Source: Patella vulgata
Taxonomy: Eukaryota > Mollusca > Gastropoda > Patellidae
Reading direction: 5' to 3'
Assembly: GCF_932274485.2 (NCBI RefSeq)
Contig: NC_065887.2
Coordinates: forward strand, 42,427,201-42,491,200
Length of the DNA stretch: 64,000 bases
Under the pieces are notes generated by a model, which was not told the origin of the DNA, searched no databases, and saw nothing but the letters and a program-made list of their open reading frames with translations. Positions 23,201 through 36,670 of the stretch are shown here, in pieces (position 1 is the stretch's first letter; every line of letters begins with the position of its first letter). Made by a program: the position numbers and the translations under genes.

Positions 23201-26200
23201 TGTTGCTGTATATACCTTATAGATCAGATTTCTTCTTCATTACAGCTGTCAAACGAGGACTTGATAACCAAATTTACAACAATATCAGATTGGTAAGTCC
23301 TATTAATATCATAACTATGAATTTAGTTAAGCTTTAATTGATTTTTTGAAATGCCTAATTTTATGGGTTTGATTTGAATGGTAGATAAATTCTCCTGTCT
23401 GTAAATTTTCCAACCTGTGTTTTAGGGAGAGAAGTATCCCAAGTGTACTCATTCCGCTCTACTCCACTGTACCCTGGGTTAATCCATAGAGTTTCCATGA
23501 TTATCTGCCCTGGCCTTGATTGTAGCTCAAGTCTTCGAACCAATCAAAAACCAGTTTATAAACCAGTCATTTCACCATCGATTTTATAATGGATGGTAGA
23601 TAACCATATTCATGTCCATTTACTGAATGATTTATGTAAATAATGTATATTTGATTTCAAATATGTATAACATCTGTATGTTTGACTTTTTTTTATTATT
23701 CTTACTATTCGTTTTTTGTCTCAAATAATTCATTCTGTTATGATTATTATTATTGAACTTATACTTGGCAATTTGATTCACAATAACTTGTCTACGTGGA
23801 CGTAAAACTCCGGAAACAAACGAACGATTCTCAAAAAAATTTCTTGACCCTGCATGTATATAAAAATGTCCGGTCTTCATTAATATAATATTATCTAATT
23901 TATTGTTAATAGATAAGCATTTAGAATAATTTTGACTCCTAACCTTGTCTGATGAGAGTTAATTCCCTTTGCCAACTTCCTTTGCAATTAACGATTTATG
24001 GCATTAGTCGATAAAAATAGCACAATCATCAAGAGCAGATGACTTGAAAATGTGTGTCCCCCCCCCCCCCCACGCCCATAGATTAACAATCCGGTTTATT
24101 TTTTCAGACTTTAGTTTTTATTTTAAAAGCTTAGAATAGACAAAAGGGGATCTAAAAACCCACATTCATGTAATTTGAGTGTATATAAAGTGTTTTATAT
24201 TCATTCTTTAAAATATATTGTAATTTCGAATCAACTCTTCATTACACATCTATCATAGTAATGATCTCCGTGTTAAAATTATATTTGGAGCGTGTTTAAC
24301 CAGTTCTATCACATATGTGATAATGGCTGACACTGATATTTTCCTTTAAATGTTGGATATTACAATCCCATATTTTCACGGCAAGACGCCAACATCAATA
24401 TTGATTGAATTGGACCAATATTGCATTATAATTTGTGTTTTTAATTTTGAATATTATGGATGATATTGAGTTAGAAATTTAGCTACTTTACTTTTGATGT
24501 TAAATACATTTACAGACATTGTGTTTTGATTCATGACACAGTATGTCAAGTTTTGGGTTAAATTATTAGTCCATTAGTTAAAGAAAATATTCCACAGGCC
24601 AAAGAGAAGTAAGCAGGGATGGCTACATAAAACAAATTGTAAAACATCACTTTTATGAGAAGAGTTTCATGGTCGTGTGCTTTATCCTTTATCATCAATT
24701 GGTGGGATGGGACAGGCATTCATAGCGCAAGATAATGATATAGACTTATATGATATCACAATTAATGCTTTGCATCAATGAAATTGAATCGCAATAGGAT
24801 CCTATTAATTCATAGTAAAAATTGACATCAAACAGGGTGTTGGATTCCTCTCTTTAAGAACCTCAGTGTGTATGTATGCCTACGTAATTTGGAGATGATC
24901 AGTGATGGCATCATGCATTGTCAACTGTGAAATTTCCATAACAGGAACACTGCAAACCCCTCCTGCAAAAATTCTTGGATACGCCCCTGGTTAGATGCTA
25001 AATATAAACAATCTTCACTTCAATTCCGTGTTTTGATTAATGACACAGTATTTCAATTTTGCTGATGCTTCCGAACTAATGAGTTATTTCCTAATTGAAA
25101 CTCTTGTTTCTAGTCCCCAAATTAAGTCAACATCTATATATTTATAAAAGCCTTTTATTTCAGGTCCCATAGTCCTATCCGAGCGTTTGCGTGGCATCCC
25201 CATGTCACAAAGTTTGCCTATGCTTTACACGATGATTCTATTAAAGTTCACTCGATGGGGAATACCCTTGTACCGGTCCTCAAACACAAACTACAGAAAT
25301 ATGTAGCAGATATCAGCTGGCAGTAAGTCAAACATTTTAATCTGGCAAGGTTACAACTGTGTCTGCACTTTCTTTAAGCAAACGTCTTTCAACATCTTTT
25401 CAGCTTAAACCTAATTCGCAATACATAAGCATTATGTAGTTGACTCTGTCATCTAAAGATATTAATACTAATTTCTCTGTTATTTATTCATCACACAAGT
25501 AAATATTTTCTTTACCACACGGATGGTTTAATTTTGTAATGGTACAAATATTTGTATTTCTATATTAAAGACAAAACCTAATATATTGAGTTTTGTCAGA
25601 TGTTATTGACAAAAAGATTTGGGGCGAATGGTTTATGCGTCGCTTTTGATCATTGAACCAAGTGGCGTGGTTTCGATTCCCCGCTTGTACGTGACAAGGA
25701 GTAGGGTCGCCTGACCAACTCGGAATGTTTTCTCCGATCCTACAGTTTTTTCCCACTGTATAACATCCCAACACGCAAGCAGGTTATTGAAATAAAATTG
25801 AACAATATGTTGGTCCCTATTTGACCTACTTTGTGTTGAATGGATGTTAAACCCCATTTCTCTCTCTCTCTCTCTCTCATGTACGACAACTCAACTCTTT
25901 ATTCAACTTCTCAAAAGATATAACAGTGTCATTGAGTGGGCAACCTATATATTTATTTGGTTATAAAGGATGAGGGAAGATTGAAAACCAGACCTACTTG
26001 GTTTAGAAACATCCACATGTTGACTCAATCTTGATAAATTTGTTGATCTTTTGTGTTTCAGGCCTTTATCAGCATCTGTGTTAGCTGTGGCATGTCAGAC
26101 GTGTGTGCTTATATGGCATATAGACCCAACATCATTAGCTGCCAGGTAATTCTTTTTTATACGCCCACATGGAAATGTGGTCGTATATTGCCGTCCGTCC

Positions 26201-29200
26201 GTCGTCCACAATTTCTTGTGAACACTACAGACTACATTTATCATCTGATTGTTTGGAAATTGATATACTTTGTTTGCATTAGTGAGATGAAGAAGCCTAG
26301 TTAATTTCAGCAATTTCCGTTATTTTCTTCTGGAGTTATGGCCCTTGTTTCACTTTGTTGCACCTTGTGAACGACAAAAGTTATCAACCAATCTGTATGA
26401 AATTTATATGCATCATTTAAATTAGTAAAACAAAGAATCCTATTGAATTTCAGCAATTTCCGTTAATTACGCCGCAAGTTATGGCCCTTGTTTCACTTTG
26501 TTGTACCTTGTGAATGCTCTAATGACAAAAGTTATTTTCCGATCTGTATGAAATTTATATGCATCATTTAGATTAGTAAAACAACAAAGCTTATTGAATT
26601 TCAGCAATTTCCGTTAATTACATCTAGAGTTATGGCCCTTGTTCACTTTGTTGAATTTTGTGAACGCTCTAATGACAACAGTTATCATCCGATCTGTTTG
26701 AAATTGATATGCATCATTTAATTTAGTGAAATGAAGAAGCCTATTGAATTTCAGCAATATCCGTTAATTACACTGTGAGTTATGGCCCTTGTTTCACTTT
26801 GTTGTACCTTGTGAATGCTCTAACGATAAAAGTTATTATCCGATCTGTATGAAATTTATATGCATCATTTAGATTAGTAAAACAAAGAAGCTTATTGAAT
26901 TTCAGCAATTTCCGTTAATTACATATAGAGTTATGGCCCTTGTTTCACTTTGTTGAATCTTGTGAACGCTCTAATGACAACAGTTATCATCTGATCTGTT
27001 TGAAATTGATACGCATCATTTAGATTAGTGCAACAAAGATGCCTATTCAATTTCAGCTATTTCCGTTAATTACACCGTGAGTTATGGCCCTTTTTTCACT
27101 TTTTTGAACCTTGTGAAGCTCTAAAGACAAAAGTTATTATCCGATCTGTATGAAATTTATATGCATCATTAAGGTTAGTAATACAAAGAAGTTTATTGAA
27201 TTTCAGCAATTTCCGTTAATTACGTCTAGAGTTATGGCCCTTGTTTCACTTTGATGAATCTTGTGAACCCTCTAATGACAACAGTTATCATCCGATCTGT
27301 TTGAAATTGATATGCATCATTTAAATTAGTGCAACGAAGATGCATATTCAATTTCAGCCATTTCCGTTAATTACACTGTGAGTTATGGCCCTTGTTTCAC
27401 TTTGTTGTACCTTGTAACGACAAAAGTTATTACCCGATCTGTATGAAATTTATAGGTATCGTTTAAATTAGTAAAACGAACAAGCCTATTGAGTTTCAGC
27501 AAATTTCTGTTAATTACATCTAGAGTTATGGCCCTTGTTTCACATTGTTGAATCTTGTGAACGCTTGAACAACAAAAGTTATCACCCAATCTGTATGAAA
27601 TTCATATGCATCATTTAAATTAGTGAAATGAAGAAGCCTGTTGAATGTCAGAAATTTATGTCCATTACTTCTAGAGTTATGACCCTTGTTTTACTTTGTT
27701 GAACCTTGTGAACGTTCGAACGACAAAAGTTATCATCCGATCTGTATGAAATTGATATGCATTATTTGAATTAGTAAAACAAAAAAGCCTGTCGAATTTC
27801 AACAATTTCTGTGATTACTTCCAGCCCTTGTTTTTTAGTTTTTAGAACCTTGTGAACCCTCAAACGACGAAAATTATAATGTCATCTGTGATCTGTATGA
27901 AATTGTCTATTAAATGCCCCCTAATTACCTACAAAAGAATAAATATACGACAACTCTTGTCGACCGCCCGGACGATTAAGCTGCTGTGGGCGTATGTTTT
28001 GTTGCCTGGCAACCTATCTTTCTTCTGGTTGCAGAGTGGTATAACATATGCTATAGATCATAAGCTCTGTCATTGAATCAAATGTTGTGGTGTGTTACTT
28101 GTGTTTGTGGGGGTCACGGTGGGTAAGATGCTGGCTCGCTAGCCTGGAGGTAGGGTGTTCGATCCCTGCATTGGCCAATAGATTTCATTCAGATTATCTG
28201 GCGTGGTTCCCCCATGTCAGTGATGCAGGACAGAGGGCACGTAAAAGATCCCTTGACAGTTGGAATTCGATATAAGAGTAGGCCGTAGTGCCGCTATCTG
28301 GGCAAATTTTCCCTCATAGCACACTGTATGGCATATGCCCGTCTTCATTAGCCCAGTTCAAAGCAGAACAGTAGGACATTGAACCCCATTTCATTTCATT
28401 TTACTTGTTTGTTTTTTTTCAGACCGTCTGCTAGTTGTGTACAGGTGTTAAATCAGAGTGGTCATAGCCCTGTTACTAGTTTATCATGGCACCCTGATGC
28501 TTCCATACTTCTCTCTGCATCTCCAACGGATACAGCCATTATGGTGAGTTGATTACGCTTGTTTCTATTTTTACATTTGACCATGCCTTGGTTATACGTA
28601 AGGACAAATTGTACAGTTAACTTTGTTTATTTAGACATTGTTTAACATATTGCAAATATGGATTTTATTTGGAATAAGGATGAAAAACATAAAAATGGGG
28701 GTGTTGTTCTTGGAATCGAAATTCACAGTTTACAACAATCTGATGAAAACACAGATCCTATTTCTTTTCATTTTTTTATAGTTCAAAATTACGTTTTACT
28801 TTTCTTTACTATACACAAGGATCTGGAAGAGTTGTTAATGTGATTGATTATCCAACGAAACGGTATGTTGTAACGAGTTCTTGGTGTGCGATGCACGGAA
28901 CTATGGGTATCCTACTAGAAACATCAACGCTCATTGGTTAATCAAACGTCATAGGGTCAAAAGTCGCTCGTATGACCCCTAACGTGACCCCCAACTACAA
29001 CTGGTCAGATCTTCATGTAGTAGAGGCCATTGAAAGTATAAAAAACGGAATCTAAATATAGATGTATATTTTAATCAGATTGAGTTTACAATTGTTATAA
29101 CTGTTCCGTTATTTTATCAATAAACAGGCATGGAAAGTTGCTATGGAGACTGGTGTAACATTAAGAAGGGCTGGTGGAGGAGGTGTTTCCTTTTTGAAAT

Positions 29201-32200
29201 TCTCACCAGAAGGCAGTAAAGTTCTAGCCGCTACACCAATGTCTATGTTTAGGTAAGTTTATAGGAGGTCATCCTTCTCAGACAGTGTAAGCCAAATGTC
29301 CAGATGCAAATATGAATTGTTCAGGAATACTAACTGTACATTTACATTGAATCAAAGTACGATTGACATGGTTGTTAGAGATTCACTAGTAAATGTGAGT
29401 TTGGAAGATTTGACATGGTTATTATACAGTAGTAATTTTGGTGTTGGGGGGTGGACTTGGAGGATGGGGAGGATTTGACATGGTTGTTAGACAGTAGTAA
29501 GGTGCCCCGTGGCCGAAACTTTTCCCTACTAAAAGTTGTACTTGACACGTTGAATGTGCACGCTTCAGTGACGTAACTCTAATTGATTTCAGACGAGTCT
29601 CGGGCTGTCTTTGTGTCTATAAAAAGCCACAGCACGTGAAATTCTTAACACTTGTAATAACTATTACAGACGTAAAAAATCTATTGTTGATGATTCTAAA
29701 TAGCAGTAATATTTAGCTTTTTGGTTATTACTGCAGCTTTAGGCCGTGTTGAATTGATTCCTTGTTTCTCCTCGCCCGCGCGCTTAGGTCGAGGACCCCG
29801 AAAATCGTGCGCTTACGTTTTTAACACCCAAAAAAATATTAAAAAAATTACGTTAATAACATCTAAAAAAAATTCTACCAAACATCAGAAGTTAATTCTC
29901 GTTGTTTATTCCTCGTTGCGAACTAAATAAGTAAGTGCAGGGGGGGCGCACTACACGCAAAACAAAAATCTACAAGATAAACCTGCGGACAAGACAGAAA
30001 ATAGGCATTGCACCGAATAAACAAATATCAAATCAAGTGAATGGATCCGGTTGATAATACACATGTAGGGGCCCGCATACTATGGAATAAGTTACACTGT
30101 ATATGATTGGATGAATTCCGCAAAATGGCGCGTGTAGCAGTCATTTCGGCTAATGAGAAAGCATATTATAAACTATAAGACAGTCGCTAATATTCAACCG
30201 GGAACCTGAATAATCAATTTTTTCATTGGCTAAAATTATAACACGTCATTATTATTCAAGTATTACCCAATCATATCTTGTGTAATAAATAACGCACGCC
30301 TTACAAAATGGTGAGCTATGCCGGGCCATAGGTAAATTCGCGACCGGTCGGCCTAATTTATTGATGTTCAAGGAAATAAGAGTGGTCCCGTTCGTTCGTT
30401 TCTGGAGTTTAACGAACGGGACCACTATTATTTCCTTGAACATCAATAAATTAACGAAGGAACGGGACCACTATTATTTCCTTGAACATCAATAAATTAG
30501 GCTGACCGGTACGCAAATTTACTTATCTCGACTCGACTTTGGTGTGTATTCCCAGCACTTTCACGTTCGATGATATTGTCGAAACCATCTATAACTCAAC
30601 AAGCAAATCAAATTTCGTCTAACTGGAATGTTTCCATTGTATTGTAACACAAGAATACGGAAAATTTATATCAAAATATGGTTATTTCATTTTTTAAAAA
30701 GTTAAAAAAAGAAGCCACTTGTTACCAAATTTTAGTTTGTTATTAAGTTTATTTAATTAAATAAATATTATCTTTGTTTTTATTCTAACCAATAATATAA
30801 CTAGATTATTTATAATATTATTAAAAATGGTACACAACCCTCAGACTATATAGGTATTATGCCAGACCACTTTGTGTTTTGAAACCCACTTTGTGTTGTG
30901 TTTACCGCACTACCGCACATGATTGCCAGAGTGGTGGCAGGAGAAACAAGGAATCAATTCAACACGGCCTTAGAAATTACGCTCGTTTTATTTTTTAAAT
31001 TGCTTTATCATTAACTAGACCGCTAGGAGTGGCATCTTTTGGTTTAGTACAAATAATATCTCTGAATAATGCGGGTTGGGCAGGAAAATGATACTAGCAG
31101 TAGTTTCATTTTACTTTTACAAGGTTCTTAAAACAATTGTTGTGTCGCCCACCGGGCGTTATTTGTAAATTCAATTTCTTGTTCTAGCTTTCTGTCATGT
31201 TTCGTAAAAAAGTAGTCTTGGTCGGTAGACTGGTTAAGTGAGACTAATTTCAAAACAAGGGCATGTAACCTATTTATTGCTCAAAAGTGTCTGGATGTCA
31301 TGGACGACACTCCGAACCATTTTTCAGTGTATTATTTATAGATGGTTAAATGGTCATATCTTATTAAGTACAACATGACCGTTTATTTAGTGACCCTAAT
31401 TGTGCGATACTGATTTAAAGCTTAGTATATATATAAGTATTGTGGTGTAATTGTCGAGATATTTGGAGATATTTATTTATGGTGGGGCAGCCTAACAGTA
31501 GTAATTGTGGTGTGTGTGGGGGGGGGGGGGGTCTTGGAGGATTTGACAGGGGGGTTACACAGTACTAAATGTGGTAATCAATATTTACCTGTATTGTGGA
31601 AATCGGTGTTGTAATTGTGTGGTACCTGGGGGAGTAAAGCAGTGAAACCAGAATAAAACAAGTACCACTCTATTAGCAACCAGGTACTAACTCTCACATC
31701 ATCGCAGCCATCTTGTTATTTTGACATCATATGGAAAATCAAAGTCTGTAGATGGATGCGTAATTGTCCAAAGAACATGCATGCCAAATTTCATGTCGAT
31801 CTAACTTAATTGACAAAGCCTTTGGCTTTTTCGAATAACGTCACACCCAAGAACATAAAGATGAGTAGCACTTAACCAATCCAAATACATGATATTAATA
31901 TAAACAGTCAGTTAATCTGGCCTTCTCTATTACAATATTTATATATACTGTCAGTTGATCAGGCCCTTTCTGTTACAATATTTATATAAACTGTCAGTTA
32001 AGCTTGCCTTATCTGTTAAAATATTTTGTAGAGTCTGGGATGCTGTCACATGGAATTGTGAAGTTTGGTCAAAATTATCTGGAAGATGTAATGTAAGTGT
32101 GGACAATTCTACAATTGGATAGATCAGGAAACAAGAATTCTAACAGATTACATTATCATATTAATTGATGTTATTTGTTGAATAGGGATCGTGGGCAATA

Positions 32201-35200
32201 CTTGGTTCCTGCGAAGGGATTGGGATAAACTTGTTTCTTCTGAGTAGAGATTTGAAATAGGGTTAGACGTAGTGTTTGTAAATGTGGATTGTGAGGAATA
32301 TGTTGTTAAATAATTAATGAGGGAAATGGAGATGGGAGGAACAAGTTGTCCCCTGATAGTGATTTGATTGCTTGATGCTTTGGGACATCATAACTTTGAT
32401 TTTAAATGAGTGAGAGTGATGAAACGTAGAGTATAAGTCTGGAAGTACTTATCAATTTTCAGATCATAAATTGACATATTGACAGTTAAAGCTTGGTACA
32501 GAGTTCATTGTGGGATTTGTTGACAATGATTCTAGAGCTAGCATAGACAACTTTACAAGCCCCCATCTGTGTTAATTATTGCCCATTTCTAAAGTTGGGA
32601 AGTGCTGCTGATAAAACACTTGCTCTTCTCTGTGTCCAGTCTAAAGGAGGATAGAAAGAAATGGGATTTAACATCCACTTGACACAAACTAGGTCATTTT
32701 GGGACTAACATATGGTTCAATTTTATTTCAATAATTCGCTTGTGCATAAGGGTCTTTAACAGTGGGAGGAAACCGGAGGACCTGTTGAAAACTCTTCAGG
32801 TTGGACAGGTGACCCTACTCCTTGGGATTGAAACCACGCCACTTGACTTGATGACAGACCTTGTGATCTAAAGTTGACAGGTTTTGATTCCCTGGTTGTA
32901 CGTGACAAGGAGTAGGGTCGCCTGTCCAACCTCGTGGGTTTCTCTGGGTCCTCCGGTTTTCTCCCACTGCTAAAAACCCCTACGTGCAAGCAAATTATTG
33001 AAATATACTATTCAAAAAAAGTAGGGGATATTTGATTTTTAAGTGTTATTAAAGTCACCTAATGAAACTGACGAAGAAACAAATGACAAAATGAAATGAA
33101 GTTCACATTCATCGATTTATTCCAAATGATCGTTAGACTAAGTAAGGCACAGACTGACCATTATAAGGGTAAAATGATACCCGGGGTCAAACAGCAAAGT
33201 TACCACAGCATCACAACCAAGTCAGTAACGGGTAAATCCTCCTCTGTTTGCCAAACAAGCATTGATCCGACGTGGCATACTCCTAATGAGACGTCTAAGG
33301 TCATTTTGGTCCAGATTGTCCCATTCCTGTTGCAACGCAGCAGCAAGTTCTTGGACATTGGCAGGACGTTGTTGACGTTGACGTAACCTCTGTCCAAGCA
33401 TGTCCCAGACATGCTCGATGGGGGAGAGGTCGGGACTCAGTGCTGGCCAAGGTAATGTGGTGATGTTCTGTTGTTGGAGGTAACCTGTAACGATCCTGGC
33501 CCTGTGACACAACGGCACAACATGGACTGCCAAGATGTTGTCCCGGTAGTACTGGCCTGTAACACGCCCTGCAACAACATGTAAAGCCGTTCTTCCAGCA
33601 ACAGTGATGCCTCCCCACACCATAACAGAACCACCCCCAAATCGATCATGTCTGATGACGTTATTGCTTGGAAGCGCTCGTTTCGACGACGCCACACCCT
33701 CCTACGTCTGTCCAAAAAATCAACAGTGAACCTTGACTCATCTGAAAACATCACATTACTCAAGCGTCGATTATCCCAGTGTTGACGATCCCTACACCAA
33801 CGACGTCTTGCCTGAATGTGATGATCTCTCAAACAAGGGATCACGCGAGGACGTCGGGCGCGAAGGTGACCCCTATGCAGTCGATTCCGAATCGTCTGGC
33901 CACTCACTCTCACATCAGTGTCTGTTTGAAGACGAGCGCTGATCTGATTTGCTGTGATGACACGATTTCTCAAGGCCAAGGTACGGATAAATCGATCCTG
34001 GGCTTGAGTTGTCGCCCTTGGTCGACCTGAGCGTGGTCTGTCCTGTACAGATTGTGTATCACGGTATCTGGACCATAGCCTGCTTATGACAGACTGAGAA
34101 ACATTCATCGTCCGCGCCACAACCGCCTGTGTTGTGCCGATCTGTAGCATGCCAAGGACACGTAACCTTTCATTTTGGGTAAGCCGACGCATATCAAAAT
34201 TTGTTTTCTGGTCACTAAAACAATTAAACTGATGTTTCCACCCTGGAATTCAATGCCACAATGACTGTAACATTCAAAGTCAGAGTCGTGCAAATCTTGG
34301 GTTGGACCCCCATGATGATCCCAAGCATCACCTGCATTCCATGCGGTAGCTATTAGTGCGTTTGGGCGTCACATGTAACTGGAAATGTTTCTTCTGTTAG
34401 GTTCTATAGTGACTTTTTTCGTAGTCATTTGCATATTTTAGTATTATGCCCCCAAAATCAAATATCCCCTACTTTTTTTGAATAGTATAAAATTGAACCA
34501 TGTGTTAGTCCCAAAATGACCTAGTTTGTGTCGAGTGGACGTTTAACCCCATAAAGTTGACACGTTAGACCATGCGACTGCTCAAACCCAGTCATAAGGC
34601 GAGCAATATACAGTAGTAGATATGACTATAACACATGCTCTCTGGCAAGGTTGAAATTGGGGTTTGCATTCAATAATGACTTTAGTTTGGTTAGCTTCGT
34701 TATAATTTCCAATTATTCATCGTAATCATAGTAATCAGGACATTGTTTATGTTTATTATATGTAGTCTGCGTGTTGGAGTCCTGATGACCAAATTCTACT
34801 GTTTACCATGGCGAATGATCCAATCATATACTCAATAACATTTGGTCGTAATCACATGGATGTAGCTGGTGGCACCAATGAAACATCCAAATCCAATATG
34901 GCTGTACCTATAGCAGATCTGTCAGAAATTGAAATTACAACAGAATCTGGAATCATTGTCAAGTAAATAATTTTAATTCGAAACCTAATAACTGAAAATA
35001 ATATTGTAGTAATATTTAAATAATATTGTAGGAATATTTAAAATAATATTGTAAGAATATCTTAATAATATTGTAAGAATATTTATATTGTAAGAATGTT
35101 TAAATAATATTGTAATAATATTTGAAATGATATTTTAAAGATACATTATGGGAGATAAGATAACGAGATGGCAGTTCTCGCTATAATAGTTAAAAACAAG

Positions 35201-36605
35201 ATAGTGTAAAGGTAATTTGCTGAAAATTTCAGTCAAATTGATCCACTATGAGCCGAGAACGAAACGGGTGAAATTTTCGCATAGTCTCGGTAATCATTAC
35301 TAAAATCATTAATATAAACAGCATAGTCTCAATTATCCACTGTTTTGATTTAATTATCAATGAGCGTTTGCAGCATATAGGAACATCGAAGCTAGCCTTG
35401 ACATCGAGAGTTTATTATGGTCTGGATAAGTTAATTAATGTCTAATTGATAATTTAGATAACATTTCAGGCCTAAAGAAAGACTTGTAATAAGCAGATTT
35501 TGCTCTTGCATAATGCATGTTTAAGAATATTTAAAATAACCTTAAAGTTACGTAAATATTAGAGTTTGTTAGATTGTATTTAATGGATCTGTTTTATAGA
35601 ATTGGTGGTTGTATACAAGATATGAAATGGGATAAAACAGGAAAAAGATTAGCAGTTTTATTTCAAGGTAAATGTAATGAAGTGAGGTAACGTTCACTTA
35701 CAACTGCCAACTTTTTTTGCATGAGAGTTCATTTCTGTCCCCACCTCTTATTTTATCTTAATAATCCTATTTTATTGATCCAAAATTGCCTTTTTCTCCC
35801 CACATTGGCTGTGGTCTTCAGCAGACAAACACAAAATATGAATCATAATTATTTTTCGAAAAATTGTTTGGCTATGCAGCTAGAACATTTTTCGGACTGT
35901 ATAACAAAATACTATTACATTCAGCAAAACTAAAAGCCCCATTTCAGAGAGCTGTAATCATGTAGATGTGTCTATTATTTCAGAGGGTAGTAATCATCAT
36001 GTAGCTCTGTTTATTATTTCATAAGGCTGTAATCATGTGACTCTGTTTATTAATTCAGAGGGCTGAAATCATGTATCTCTGTGTATTGGAAGGCATTAAA
36101 TTATGATTTATGTCTGAGGGCTTTAATCTGCATGTAAGTCTGTTTATTATTTCCGAGGGCTGTAATCATCATGTAAGTCTGTTTATTATTTCAGAGGGCT
36201 GTAAATCATCATGTAAGTCTGTTTATTATTTCAGAGGGCTGTAATCATCATGTAAGTCTGTTTATTATTTCAGAGGACTGTAATCATCATGTAAGTCTGT
36301 TTATTATTTCAGAAGGCTGTAATCATCATGTTGCTCTGTTTAAAACCAGTATTTATCCTGTTATAGATCTTATTCCATGGTAAGCCATCTTATCTTAACT
36401 GACTTGACTTACATCTACATTTAAAAGGGTGATTGAGTGGGCAAGTTGTCTGATGTATGCACTTTAGAAAACAAGGTGTCATTGAGCCCCACACGTGTAT
36501 CTGACAACCTCATGGATTTTATCCACATTCTTAGGTTTCCACCCACTGCCAAAGACCCCTACACTAATGAAATAAAATTATACCATATGTTAATCCCAAA
36601 ATGAA

Positions 36606-36670
<65 letters not shown>

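Noticed and set aside
29296-29478. 60-codon frame after AAAS exon 9 as a coding extension
   Set aside because: Exon 9 ends at a clean GTAAGT and joins exon 10 in phase; the frame is intronic.
33733-34030. Plus-strand frames within the second Tc1-like element
   Set aside because: Shadows of the minus-strand transposase.
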